Positions 1 to 8,238 of a stretch of 64,000 nucleotides of DNA are shown here, one piece after another. The stretch comes from Paracoccaceae bacterium. Lineage in GTDB: Bacteria; Pseudomonadota; Alphaproteobacteria; Rhodobacterales; Rhodobacteraceae. The stretch is taken from contig JANZZL010000070.1 of the NCBI GenBank assembly GCA_026419405.1, positions 1-64,000 on the forward strand. Direction: 5' to 3'. Position numbers and translations under genes: made by a program. Positions within the stretch are counted from its first letter, which is position 1. Each line of letters starts with the position of its first letter. Under the pieces are notes generated by a model, which was given only the letters and a program-made list of their open reading frames with translations, searched no databases and was not told the origin of the DNA.

Positions 1-129
1 CGACCAGGCGATCAGCCACGGCGCGGGCGAGACCACGGCAGACCAGGTGCGCGCGATGCTGGGGCTCGCCGACCGCGGCCGGGGGCTGGACCTCTTCGAC
101 CTGATCATGGCCGGCGACGCGGCGGGCGC
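1..129. repeat. Inverted repeat arm 1 (copy of dnaX segment)
   Basis: Read on the plus strand, these bases encode a DnaX fragment (AISHGAGETTADQVRAMLGL and onward). They match the reverse complement of 557-685 at 128 of 129 positions; the one mismatch is base 84 (G) against base 602. Identity stops abruptly after base 129. A near-perfect inverted copy of an internal gene segment at a sequence terminus is typical of a chimeric or fold-back artefact. A real inverted duplication would have destroyed dnaX. Confidence 0.93.
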
Positions 130-1377
130 AGCCGGGGCCGCCTGCCGCGCCGCGCCGCCGCCGTTGCCCGCGCCGGGCACGGGCCGGATGCCGCCGCCCG
201 GCCCCGCGGGCGGCGGGCCCGACTGGAGCCGCGCCACCAGTTCCTCGGGCGACGGCAGCGTGCTGACATGGGTCAGGCGGATCACCGCCATCTCGGCCGC
301 CATCATCGCGTTCGGCGCCTGGGCGACCTCCTCCAGCGCCTTGAGCAGCATCTGCCACATCCGCGTCAGCGCCCGCATCGGCAGGCGCGCGGCCATGGCG
401 AGCCCGCGCGAGCGCTCGTCGGGGGAGACGGTCGGGTCGTCGGCCGCCTCGGGCGTGATCTTCACCACGCTGATCCAGTGCGTGACCTCGGCGAGGTCGC
501 GCAGCACCGCCATCGGGTCGGCGCCGTCGGCATACTGGCGGGCGAGTTCGGCGAGCGCGCCCGCCGCGTCGCCGGCCATGATCAGGTCGAAGAGGTCCAG
601 CACCCGGCCGCGGTCGGCGAGCCCCAGCATCGCGCGCACCTGGTCTGCCGTGGTCTCGCCCGCGCCGTGGCTGATCGCCTGGTCGAGCAGGCTCATCGCG
701 TCGCGCACCGAGCCCTCGGCCGCGCGGGTGATCAGCGCCAGCGCGTCGTCCGCGATCGCCGCCCCCTCGGCGGCCGCCACGCGGCGCAGGTGCGCGATCA
801 TCACCTCGGGCTCGATCCGGCGCAGGTCGAAGCGCTGGCAGCGGCTGAGCACGGTGACCGGCACCTTGCGGATCTCGGTCGTGGCGAAGATGAACTTCAC
901 GTGCCGCGGCGGCTCCTCCAGCGTCTTGAGCAGCGCGTTGAACGCGCTCGTCGAGAGCATGTGGACCTCGTCGATGATGAACACCTTGAAGCGCGCCTTC
1001 GCGGGCGCGTAGGCAACGGTGTCGATGATCATGTCGCGGACGTTCTGCACGCCCGTGTTCGAGGCCGCGTCGATCTCCATCACGTCGATGTGCCGGCCCT
1101 CGGCGATCTCGACGCAGTTGGGGCAGATGCCGCAGGGCTCGGTCGTGGGGCCGCCGGCGCCGTCGGGGCCGGTGCAGTTCATGCCCTTGGCGATGATCCG
1201 CGCGGTCGTCGTCTTCCCGGTTCCGCGGATGCCGGTCATGATGAAGGCCTGCGCGATCCGGTCGGCGGCGAAGGCGTTCTGCAGCGTGCGCACCATCGCC
1301 TCCTGGCCGATCAGGTCGGCGAAGGTCTGCGGGCGATACTTGCGGGCAAGGACCTGGTAGGCGGGGGCGTCGGTCAT
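1..1377 (-). CDS. dnaX: DNA polymerase III subunit gamma/tau (partial, 3' end missing)
   Basis: Clamp-loader ATPase of the replicative polymerase. The protein starts MTDAPAYQVLARKYRPQTF and shows the Walker A motif GIRGTGKTT near residues 49-57, a four-cysteine zinc module (C...CGICPNC), the Walker B-like DEVHML, and the sensor region ATTEIRKVPVTVLSRCQRF. A Pro/Gly/Ala-rich linker begins near residue 390. The frame stays open to base 1, but only bases 130-1377 (about 416 residues) read as DnaX. Bases 1-129 are an inverted copy of dnaX's own bases 557-685, so the frame there is not native. The SRP RNA gene lies upstream on the same strand, a common alphaproteobacterial neighbourhood. The ATG at 1375-1377 is the start expected from the family N-terminus. 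Confidence 0.95.
   Translation of the reverse strand, partial: MTDAPAYQVLARKYRPQTFADLIGQEAMVRTLQNAFAADRIAQAFIMTGIRGTGKTTTARIIAKGMNCTGPDGAGGPTTEPCGICPNCVEIAEGRHIDVMEIDAASNTGVQNVRDMIIDTVAYAPAKARFKVFIIDEVHMLSTSAFNALLKTLEEPPRHVKFIFATTEIRKVPVTVLSRCQRFDLRRIEPEVMIAHLRRVAAAEGAAIADDALALITRAAEGSVRDAMSLLDQAISHGAGETTADQVRAMLGLADRGRVLDLFDLIMAGDAAGALAELARQYADGADPMAVLRDLAEVTHWISVVKITPEAADDPTVSPDERSRGLAMAARLPMRALTRMWQMLLKALEEVAQAPNAMMAAEMAVIRLTHVSTLPSPEELVARLQSGPPPAGPGGGIRPVPGAGNGGGAARQAAPAAPAASPAMIRSKRSSPRPRSASPSIARTWSAVVSPAPWLIAWS
557..685. repeat. Inverted repeat arm 2 (native dnaX segment)
   Basis: This is the genuine location of the segment. On the minus strand it encodes the DnaX stretch around AISHGAGETTADQVRAML and the following LFDLIMAGDAAG, in frame with the rest of the gene. 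Its reverse complement is found at 1-129. Confidence 0.93.
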
Positions 1378-1547
1378 CGGGGCTCCTCGACTCGCCCGAC
1401 CCTAAGCGCCGTGGGCCGGCCCGTCCACCCGGCACGCTGCAACGCGGCAACAGCCGTCCGCCTTGTGGCGGGAGTTGGGAATACCTGCCTTTCTTGCGCC
1501 GTTCTCCCGTGCGACCATCCCGGATGGGGGAGAAAGGCAGGGTAACG

Positions 1548-2060
1548 GTGTTCACCATCGCGGAATTGCCGCTCGGGGCCGGGCAGATCGGCCTCTGCCC
1601 GCTGCCCGGCCGCAGCGGCGACTATGCCGGCGACATCGCCGCGCTGAGGGCCTGGCGGCCCGACATCGTGCTGAGCCTGGTCAGCGAGATCGAGCTGGAA
1701 GCCGGCGGCGCGGAAGCCCTCGCGCGCGATCTCCGCGACGGCGGCATCGCCTGGTGGCACCTGCCGGTGACCGATTTCCGCAGCCCCTGCAACGGCACCG
1801 CCGCGCTCTGGCCGGCGTTCTCGCAGGCCGCGCGCGGCGCGCTCGCCCGGGGCGGGCGGGTGCTGGCCCACTGCTACGGCGGCTGCGGCCGGTCCGGCAT
1901 GGCGCTGATGCGGCTGATGGTCGATGCCGGCGAGGAGCCGCAGGCAGCGCTCGCCCGGCTGCGCAAGGTGCGGCCCTGCGCCGTCGAGACCGCCGCGCAG
2001 GCGACCTGGGCGGCAGGCGCGGCACCGGGGGCCGGGCCGTTCAGCGCCGCCGCGCGCTGA
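1548..2060 (+). CDS. Protein-tyrosine / dual-specificity phosphatase family protein
   Basis: Small cytosolic phosphatase of about 170 residues. The cysteine phosphatase P-loop HCYGGCGRSG is present: nucleophile C109, five residues, then R115. A candidate general acid, D76 in LPVTDF, lies upstream, as in compact tyrosine or dual-specificity phosphatases. I chose the GTG at 1548 because a purine-rich AGAAAGGCAGGG precedes it and the fold appears to begin at FTIAEL. In-frame ATGs at 1524 and 1494 are possible but lack a clear ribosome binding site. The gene is divergent from dnaX and ends just before the convergent SRP RNA gene. The physiological substrate cannot be read from the sequence. Confidence 0.8.
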   Translation: MFTIAELPLGAGQIGLCPLPGRSGDYAGDIAALRAWRPDIVLSLVSEIELEAGGAEALARDLRDGGIAWWHLPVTDFRSPCNGTAALWPAFSQAARGALARGGRVLAHCYGGCGRSGMALMRLMVDAGEEPQAALARLRKVRPCAVETAAQATWAAGAAPGAGPFSAAAR

Positions 2061-2100
2061 CGACGCCGCGGTCCCTCTTGCAGGCTGCCGGCTTCGGGAA

Positions 2101-2201
2101 GGCGGTGAGAGGCTGGACGACGACCCAGACGGGGCTCGTTACGGCTGCTTCCTTCCGGACCTGACCGGGTTGGCGAGGCGTCTGCCCGCGCCAACCTCTC
2201 G
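2101..2201 (-). ncRNA. ffs: Small signal recognition particle RNA (4.5S)
   Basis: The minus strand carries the conserved SRP RNA core GGTCAGGTCCGGAAGGAAGC followed by AGCC, which is the Ffh-binding asymmetric and symmetric loop region. The flanks pair to close a long hairpin: GAGAGG at about 2107-2112 against CCTCTC at about 2195-2200, with further pairs inside. The length of about 100 nt fits the bacterial small SRP RNA. The ends are estimated from the outer helix and from the promoter spacing. It sits upstream of dnaX on the same strand. Confidence 0.95.
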
Positions 2202-2207
2202 CCGCGG

Positions 2208-2236
2208 CATATAGGGCGGGGCGCGCGGATTCGCAA
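2208..2236 (-). promoter_or_regulatory. Promoter of the SRP RNA gene
   Basis: On the minus strand, TTGCGA (2236-2231) and TATATG (2213-2208) are separated by 17 bases. Transcription would start near 2201, which is where the closing SRP helix begins. It is a strong sigma70-like match for such GC-rich DNA. Confidence 0.7.
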
Positions 2237-2533
2237 CCGCGCTGCCGGCGCCCGGGGTCGAGCGCCTGCGCGGCGCGATGCGGCTGGCTGCGGTCGCCGA
2301 GGAGGTGCCCCCCCCTCCGCGGCGGCGGTCCGGCGGCCGATGGCGCTCCGTCCCCGGGCGGTGACGTGCCGGACGCGCCCGGGCCCCGGCGACCGCAGGC
2401 CGGAGCGGACCGGTCGCATCGGCCCCTTCGCCCGGGCCAGCGCGGCGGTCGGGCCGGCGCCCGTGCCCTGACCGGGCTTCCGCCGGGGCGCCGCGGGCGT
2501 CTAGAATCGGGGAAAGGCCGAGGGAGCCCGAGG
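2237..2533. other. Intergenic region without a recognisable gene
   Basis: About 300 bases of very GC-rich sequence between the SRP RNA promoter and the M24-type gene. Open frames here are arginine- and proline-rich with no family resemblance. A GAGCCCGAGG stretch just before 2534 can serve as ribosome binding site for the next gene. No other element was seen. Confidence 0.5.
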
Positions 2534-3913
2534 ATGACCGTCACCCTGACCCGCCTGCGCTGGCCCGATCACGGCGCCCCGGAGCTGCCGCCCGAACCCG
2601 ACCTGGCGGAGTACCGCGCCCGGCTGGCGGCGCTGCGCGCGGCGATGGCGGGGCGCGGCCTCGATGCGATGGTTGTCTACGGTGACCGCGAACATGCCGC
2701 CAACCTGCACTGGCTGACCGGCTTCGACCCGCGCTTCGAGGAGGCGGTGCTGGTCGTGCGGCCGGAGGGTGCCGCGCTTCTGGCCGGCAACGAATGCCTG
2801 CCCTACACGCGGGTCTCGCCGCTGGTCGCGGCGGGAGACGTGGCCGCGGTGCACTGCGCGTCGCTGTCGCTGCCCTCGCAGCCGCGGGGTGGCGCGCGGC
2901 TCGCCGACCTGCTGGCGCGGACGGTTCCGGCGGGCGCATGCGTCGGGGCGGCGGGGTGGAAGTGGTTCGGCCCCGACGAGGTTGACGACCCCGCCGCCGC
3001 GCTCGACCTGCCCGCCTTCGTCGCCGACCCGCTGCGGGCGATCGCCGGGCGGGTCGAGAACGCGACCGACCTCTTCCAGCACCCCGGCCACGGCCTGCGC
3101 GCGCGGGTCGATGCGGCCGGGATCGCGCGGCTGGAGTTCGCCAACCACATGGCGGCCGCGGCGCTGCGGCGCATGGTCTTCGCCTTGCGCGAGGGGATGA
3201 CCGACTTCGAGGCGGTGCAGGCGGCGGCGATCGGCGGCCTGCCGCTCGGCTGCCACGTCACCTTCGCCACCGGGGCGCGGGCCGACCAGGGCCTGTCGGG
3301 CCCGACCGGGCAGGTGTTGCGGACCGGCAGTCCGGCGAGCTTCAACATCTGCCACTGGGGCGCCAACATCTGCCGGGCGGGCTGGCTGGCGCGCGGGCCG
3401 GGCGATCTCCCGGAAGGGGCGCGCGACTACGTGGAGGCCTTCGTCGCCCCCTACGTGCGGGCGATGTCGGACTGGTGCGCGCTGATGCGCCCCGGCGTGC
3501 CGGGGGCCGAGGTCTGGGAGGCGATGCGCGCGGCCCTGCCGTTCGACATCTTCGCGGTGACGCTGAACCCCGGCCACCTGATCGGGCTCGACGAATGGGT
3601 CTCCTCGCCCGTCGCCGAGGGGTCGGAGGTGCCGCTCGCCTCCGGCATGGCGATGCAGATGGACGTCATTCCCGGCCACCCGGTCTACGGCTCGACCCGG
3701 ATGGAGGACGGCTACGTGATCGCCGACGCGGCGCTGCGCGCAGACCTCGCCCGGCGGTTTCCCGCGGTTGCCGCCCGCTGCGCCGCCCGGGCGGCCTTCA
3801 TGCGCGACGCGATCGGCCTGGCGGTGCCCGAGACGCTGCTGCCGCTGGCCGATACCTGCGGGATCGTGGCGCCATTCCTGTTCGACCCCGGGCTGGTGAC
3901 GACGCTTCGCTGA
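2534..3913 (+). CDS. M24 (creatinase / Xaa-Pro aminopeptidase-fold) family protein, metal site apparently altered
   Basis: A 459-residue protein with the two-domain layout of Xaa-Pro peptidases and creatinases. An N-terminal creatinase-like domain (about 25-200, with NLHWLTGFDPRFEE) is followed by a pita-bread domain (about 210-455). The NPGHLIG His (H348) and the RMEDGYVIA Glu (E391) match metal-site positions. Where active M24 enzymes have the first Asp ligands (D-x-G and S-D-x-T-R) this protein reads FNICHWGANICRAGW, with no Asp. The usual E-P-G-x-Y Glu is replaced in MQMDVIPGH. It may be a non-peptidase member such as a lyase, a hydrolase with other chemistry or a pseudoenzyme. The start ATG has a purine-rich GAGCCCGAGG upstream. 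The 3' end overlaps the antisense gene at 3712-4287. Confidence 0.78.
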   Translation: MTVTLTRLRWPDHGAPELPPEPDLAEYRARLAALRAAMAGRGLDAMVVYGDREHAANLHWLTGFDPRFEEAVLVVRPEGAALLAGNECLPYTRVSPLVAAGDVAAVHCASLSLPSQPRGGARLADLLARTVPAGACVGAAGWKWFGPDEVDDPAAALDLPAFVADPLRAIAGRVENATDLFQHPGHGLRARVDAAGIARLEFANHMAAAALRRMVFALREGMTDFEAVQAAAIGGLPLGCHVTFATGARADQGLSGPTGQVLRTGSPASFNICHWGANICRAGWLARGPGDLPEGARDYVEAFVAPYVRAMSDWCALMRPGVPGAEVWEAMRAALPFDIFAVTLNPGHLIGLDEWVSSPVAEGSEVPLASGMAMQMDVIPGHPVYGSTRMEDGYVIADAALRADLARRFPAVAARCAARAAFMRDAIGLAVPETLLPLADTCGIVAPFLFDPGLVTTLR

Positions 3914-4287
3914 ACGGCGGGCGGGCGGGGCGCCAGCTGGGACCGCGGCGCCTCCGCGAAGCCGCCCGGGCACCAGAAGCGCCCGAATGCCCCCCAGCAC
4001 GAGGCGCGGCGGCCGAAGCCCTCGACCTCGACCTTCGCGTAGAACCAGCGGTTCTCGTAGGCGACATCCAGCCCCTGGCGGAGCAGGTCGTAGCAGGCCG
4101 AGGGCTCGATCCGGCAGGCGATGATCGCCGCGCTGCCCAGCACCTCGCGCCCCAGGTCGGGATCGGCGGTCAGGAGCCGCTCGTAGAGCGCGCCGCGCAG
4201 GGCCGTCTCCACGTCGCCGGGGCCGGGCCGGGTGAAGAGGGCCGCGGCGGCCGCGATCAGGACGGCCAGTCCGATCCATCGAAGCAT
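3712..4287 (-). CDS. Hypothetical protein with N-terminal membrane or signal segment
   Basis: Not recognised. Translation begins MLRWIGLAVLIAAAAALF, a clear signal peptide or membrane anchor. An acidic/helical stretch with cysteines follows (IIACRIEPSACYDLLRQG, RASCWGAFGRFWCPGG), which could form disulfides in the periplasm. The first 120 or so residues look like real protein. The last 65 or so, overlapping the end of the convergent M24 gene by about 200 bases, are Ser/Arg/Ala-rich and look like antisense read-through. The true protein may therefore end earlier through a sequencing error, or simply carry a non-conserved tail. The ATG at 4285-4287 is preferred over an upstream ATG because the hydrophobic segment starts there. 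Confidence 0.5.
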   Translation of the reverse strand: MLRWIGLAVLIAAAAALFTRPGPGDVETALRGALYERLLTADPDLGREVLGSAAIIACRIEPSACYDLLRQGLDVAYENRWFYAKVEVEGFGRRASCWGAFGRFWCPGGFAEAPRSQLAPRPPAVQRSVVTSPGSNRNGATIPQVSASGSSVSGTARPIASRMKAARAAQRAATAGNRRARSARSAASAIT

Positions 4288-4413
4288 CCCTGCCCTCCCG
4301 ACCCTGCCGCCTCCGGCCCCGCCCCGCGACGCGCAGGCCGGGGCCACCGCTCTCTCGTAGACGAGCTGGCCGCGGAAGACGAGCGGGAACCGGGCGCGGC
4401 GGCGGCCGGGCGC

Positions 4414-5049
4414 TCAGAGAAGCCCGGCCATCCGCGCGCCCTCGATCAGGCTGTCGGCGCGGAAATGCGCCCCCTCGACGGCCGCGCCGTGCAGGTCGGG
4501 CACGTGCACCACGGTCATGCCGGCGGCGAGCGCCGCCGCGACGCCCGCGGCGCTGTCCTCGAAGGCGATGCAGCCGGAGGGGCGGGCGCCCAGCCGGCGC
4601 GCCGCCTCGAGGAACACGTCCGGCGCGGGCTTCGGCCGCGCCACCGCGTCGAAGCCGACCACATGGGCGAAATGCGCGGCGATGCCGGTTGCGGCGAGCT
4701 TCCGGCGGGCGCTGGCGGTGTGGCTGTTGGTGGCCACCGCGCGGGGCAGGGCGCCGAGCCCGGCCAAAAGCTCCGGCACACCCGGCTTCAGCGGGATCCC
4801 GTCGTCGTAGCGCCGGCGCGACGCGGCCTCCCAGGCGCGGTCGAGCCGGTCGAGATCGATCCGGCCGGCGAACCGGTTGTGCATGCGGTCGCGCGCCTCG
4901 GCCTCGGCGATGCCGATCAGCGAGACGAGGAAGGCCACGTCCGGCTCGTGCCCGAGCGCCGCGAAGGCCTCCATCCCGGCCTCGAGCACCAGCCGTTCGG
5001 TATCGACGAGGGTTCCGTCGAGGTCGAAGATGGCGGCGTCGAAGGGCAT
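4414..5049 (-). CDS. HAD-superfamily hydrolase, beta-phosphoglucomutase/phosphoglycolate phosphatase-like
   Basis: A 211-residue haloacid-dehalogenase fold phosphatase. Motif I is FDLDGTLVDTE (nucleophile D9, acid D11), motif II is the Ser/Thr in VATNSHTAS, motif III is the Lys in ARPKPAPDVF, and motif IV is the acidic FEDSAAG. The helical cap between motifs I and II (about 16-85) is the C1 type seen in beta-phosphoglucomutase and Gph-like enzymes. It most likely dephosphorylates or isomerises a small phosphorylated metabolite; the substrate cannot be deduced. It lies 40 bases downstream of the CpdB-like gene on the same strand, so co-transcription is possible. Confidence 0.85.
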   Translation of the reverse strand: MPFDAAIFDLDGTLVDTERLVLEAGMEAFAALGHEPDVAFLVSLIGIAEAEARDRMHNRFAGRIDLDRLDRAWEAASRRRYDDGIPLKPGVPELLAGLGALPRAVATNSHTASARRKLAATGIAAHFAHVVGFDAVARPKPAPDVFLEAARRLGARPSGCIAFEDSAAGVAAALAAGMTVVHVPDLHGAAVEGAHFRADSLIEGARMAGLL

Positions 5050-5089
5050 GGGGCGGGTTCCTGCGCGGGGGCGCCGGATCCTTACCGCG

Positions 5090-7084
5090 TCAGAGCGCGA
5101 TGCGGAAGCGGGCGAAGCCGCCGGGCGCCTCGCCGGCGGGTTCGATCGCGAGGCCCCGGAGGTCGGCGAGGTAGCGCAGCGCGCCTGGCCCGGTGTCGAA
5201 CAGGACGGTGGTTCCGGGCAGGGGCGCGAAGCTCCAGTTGCCGTCGGCCGCGGGATCGATCGTGCCCTGCGCGACGATGTAGCGCACGAGCACGTCGCGG
5301 TTGGTGTCGGGAGCCTCGAGGATGATCGTGTCGCCCTTCGCGCCGGGGAAGTCCCCGCCGCCGCCGGCGCGGTAGCTGTTCGTGGCGATCACGAACTCCT
5401 CGGCCGGATCGACCGGACGGCCCTGATACGACAGGTCCACGATGCGGCGCGCGGCGGGGTCCAGCAGTTCGCCCCCGGGACCGAACTTCGGGGGCCGGGA
5501 GAGGTCGATCCGGTAGGTCACGCCGTCGATCACGTCGAAGTTGTAGCTCGGGAAGTCGGGGTCGATGAGGATCTGGTCGCGACCGCCCGGCACGATCCGC
5601 CTGAAGATGCCGGCGGAGCGCTCCAGCCAGTCGGCGAGCTCGGCGCCCGTCACCCGCACCGCCCGGACGGTGTTGGGGTAGAGGTAGAGGTCGGCCACGT
5701 TCCCGATCGCGATGTCGCCGGCCGGCACGTCGGTGTAGTGCTCGGGCCCACCGCGGCCGCCCGCCTTGAACGGCGCCGCGGCCGAGAGCAGCGGCAGCGC
5801 GGCATGGGCGGTGCCCTTCAGCATCTCGGCGACATACCAGGCCTGCGCCCGGTTGACGATCCGCACCGAGGGGTCGCCGGCCACCAGCGCGAAGTAGCTG
5901 TGCAGCGGCGCCGAGGTCCTGCCGACGGGGCGCCGCACGTAGGCGAGCGTGGCCGCGTGCACCTCGCGCACCGAGGCGACCACCTCGGGCACGTCCCCGA
6001 CCAGCGCGCGCACCCTCCCGTCGCCGTCGCGCCGCGCGATGGGCCGCGCCGCGGCCTCGTGGCCGACGATCCGCCATTCGCCGCCCGAGGTCTCGAGCAG
6101 CAGGTCGATGACGCCGAGGTGCGAGCCCCAGGCCCCGCCCATGACCGCCGGCTTGCCGTGGATCGTGCCGGCGGCGCAGTCCACGCCGGCGACCCCGGCG
6201 AAGGCATCGCCCGGAAAGACGAGGTGCTGGTGCCCGGTCATCAGCGCGTCGATCCCCTCGACCCGCGCCAGCGGCACGCTGGCGTTCTCCATGCCTTCGG
6301 CATGGGTCGCCGGGCCGATGCCGGAGTGGCTGAGCGCCACGATGATGTCGGCACCCTCCTCCTTCATGCGGGGAACCCAGGCGCGCGCCGCGGCGAGGAT
6401 GTCGCGCGCTCTCACCCTGCCCTCGAGGTGCCGGCGGTCCCACGTCACGGTCTGCGGCGGCACGAAGCCGATCATCCCGACCCGCAGGCGATGCGGCCGG
6501 CCGGCGCCGTCGATCACCCGGCGGTCGAGGATCACGTAGGGCCGGAGAAGCGTTTCGTCGCGCGTCGGATCCGCGCCTTCCCGGGTGACCACGTTGGCGC
6601 TGACGAAGGGGAAGCGCGCGCCCGCGAGCGACTTCATCAGGAAGTCGAGCCCGTAGTTGAACTCGTGGTTGCCGAGCGTCGCGGCATCGAAGCCGACCGT
6701 GTTCATCGCCGCGATCACCGGGTGGAGGTCGCCTTCCCGCATGCCCCGCTCGTAGGCGATGTAGTCGCCCATCGGGTTGCCCTGCAGGAAGTCGCCGTTG
6801 TCGACCAGCAGGGCGTTCGTCGCCTCGGCGCGGATCGCCCGCACCAGGGCCGCGGTGCGCGAGAGGCCGACGGTATCGACCGGACGGTCGGCGTAGTAGT
6901 CGTAGGGAAGGACATGGACGTGGAGATCGGTCGTCTCCATGATCCGCAGATGCGCCTGCCCCGCCTGCGCCCGGGCGGAGAACGGATGCAGTGCGATCAA
7001 CGGTGCCCCCCGCCACGCCGCCGGCAGGCAATTCCCGCCGGCCCCTCCCGAACTGTTCCTTCGCGTGCCGCCGGCCCGTCGCAT
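5090..7084 (-). CDS. 2',3'-cyclic-nucleotide 2'-phosphodiesterase/3'-nucleotidase family protein (CpdB-like)
   Basis: Metallophosphoesterase of the 5'-nucleotidase family, 664 residues, close to the size of CpdB. The di-metal motifs are ETTDLHVH, VDNGDFLQGN, LGNHEFNYG, the His in IVALSHSG and TGHQHLVFPG. The C-terminal nucleotide-binding domain (about 380-650) includes YNFDVIDGVTYRIDLS and the NSYRAGGGGDFPG loop. The N-terminus has arginines and a weakly hydrophobic stretch ending in SARAQA, consistent with periplasmic export (a poor Tat/Sec-like signal). The likely role is scavenging of extracellular cyclic nucleotides and 3'-nucleotides for phosphate and nucleoside. The start codon is uncertain because the leader is atypical. 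Confidence 0.88.
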   Translation of the reverse strand: MRRAGGTRRNSSGGAGGNCLPAAWRGAPLIALHPFSARAQAGQAHLRIMETTDLHVHVLPYDYYADRPVDTVGLSRTAALVRAIRAEATNALLVDNGDFLQGNPMGDYIAYERGMREGDLHPVIAAMNTVGFDAATLGNHEFNYGLDFLMKSLAGARFPFVSANVVTREGADPTRDETLLRPYVILDRRVIDGAGRPHRLRVGMIGFVPPQTVTWDRRHLEGRVRARDILAAARAWVPRMKEEGADIIVALSHSGIGPATHAEGMENASVPLARVEGIDALMTGHQHLVFPGDAFAGVAGVDCAAGTIHGKPAVMGGAWGSHLGVIDLLLETSGGEWRIVGHEAAARPIARRDGDGRVRALVGDVPEVVASVREVHAATLAYVRRPVGRTSAPLHSYFALVAGDPSVRIVNRAQAWYVAEMLKGTAHAALPLLSAAAPFKAGGRGGPEHYTDVPAGDIAIGNVADLYLYPNTVRAVRVTGAELADWLERSAGIFRRIVPGGRDQILIDPDFPSYNFDVIDGVTYRIDLSRPPKFGPGGELLDPAARRIVDLSYQGRPVDPAEEFVIATNSYRAGGGGDFPGAKGDTIILEAPDTNRDVLVRYIVAQGTIDPAADGNWSFAPLPGTTVLFDTGPGALRYLADLRGLAIEPAGEAPGGFARFRIAL

Positions 7085-7272
7085 CCGCCTGTCGGATGCG
7101 GCCGGCCGGCAGGCCCTGCAACAACTCTAGGTCGGCGCCGGAGGCGGCACCAGTCGCCCGAGGGTTGACGCCCGCTTCCGGTCCGCCCTGTCGCCCGGAG
7201 ACAACGGGCACTGCCCGATTGCGCGCCCGGGCGGTGCGTGCAACTGTCCGCGCCGGCACGGGAGAGAGCGGC

Positions 7273-8229
7273 ATGCGCGATGCGGCGGACCTGACCTTCG
7301 GCGACTCCGGGCTCGACCGGGCCGCGGCGCTCAGGGCGCGCCCGGAGGAGATCTCGTGGCTGGCCGCGGCGCCGAACGCGCGGCTCCTGCCGTTCTGGCG
7401 GGGCAAGCCGCTGCTGGCCGGCGATGCCGCGGGCTGGCTGCCGCTCGACCATCCGATTCGCGACGAGGCCCGGGAGGCGCCGCTGTTCCTCGGGCTGGAC
7501 GATGGCGCGCCGCGCTTCGCGCTCGACATCTCGGCCTGGGAGCCCGAGGAGGAACCGGAGACGCTCGGCGCCTTCTTCGACCCCTCCGAGCAACGCCATC
7601 CCTCGCTGCCGCCGGACCACCGCTTCGCCGAGCTGCGCGGCGTGATGACGCGCCTGTCGCCGCGCGACGCCGAGCTTGCGGCGACCGGCAAGGCGCTGAC
7701 CGGCTGGCATGCGACGCATGGCTTCTGCGCCCGCTGCGGTCAGCGCACCGAGGCCGCGAAGGCCGGCTGGCAGCGCGACTGCCCGGCCTGCGGCGCCAAC
7801 CATTTCCCGCGCACCGACCCGGTGGTGATCGTGCTCGTCACCCATGGCGACGACGTGCTGCTCGGCCGGTCCTCGTTCTGGCCGGAGGGGATGTATTCGC
7901 TCCTGGCCGGGTTCGTCGAGCCCGGTGAGACGATCGAGGCCGCCGCGCGGCGCGAGGTCGGCGAGGAGACGGGCGTGGCGCTGGGCGAGGTCTCCTATCT
8001 CGCCTCGCAGCCCTGGCCCTTCCCCGCCTCGCTGATGATCGGCTGCCGCGCCGAGGCGGCCGGGCGGGAGATCCGGCTCGACCCGGCCGAGCTCGAGGAT
8101 GCGCTCTGGCTCGGGCGGCAGGAGCTGCTCGACGCGCTCGAGGGGACGCATCCGAAGGTGAAGCCTGCCCGCCGCGGGTCGATCGCGCGGTTCCTGCTGG
8201 AACGCTGGCTTGCCGACCGTCTGGACTGA
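7273..8229 (+). CDS. nudC: NAD(+) diphosphatase (NADH pyrophosphatase), Nudix family
   Basis: Hydrolyses NAD(H) to NMN(H) and AMP; in characterised members it also removes NAD caps from RNA. The 318-residue protein has a zinc ribbon (CARCG ... CPACG, about 155-180) and a complete Nudix box GFVEPGETIEAAARREVGEE, continuing TGV. The downstream SQPWPFPAS is the diagnostic NudC-type motif separating it from other Nudix enzymes. The ATG at 7273 is preceded by GGGAGAGAG. It is divergent from the CpdB-like nucleotidase, another nucleotide-degrading enzyme, and is followed after 9 bases by the SRPBCC gene in the same direction. Confidence 0.95.
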   Translation: MRDAADLTFGDSGLDRAAALRARPEEISWLAAAPNARLLPFWRGKPLLAGDAAGWLPLDHPIRDEAREAPLFLGLDDGAPRFALDISAWEPEEEPETLGAFFDPSEQRHPSLPPDHRFAELRGVMTRLSPRDAELAATGKALTGWHATHGFCARCGQRTEAAKAGWQRDCPACGANHFPRTDPVVIVLVTHGDDVLLGRSSFWPEGMYSLLAGFVEPGETIEAAARREVGEETGVALGEVSYLASQPWPFPASLMIGCRAEAAGREIRLDPAELEDALWLGRQELLDALEGTHPKVKPARRGSIARFLLERWLADRLD

Positions 8230-8238
8230 GGGCGCGCG

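Noticed and set aside
47-1012. Plus-strand frame beginning with a DnaX-like peptide
   Set aside because: Only its first residues resemble DnaX because of the inverted copy at 1-129; the rest is antisense of dnaX.
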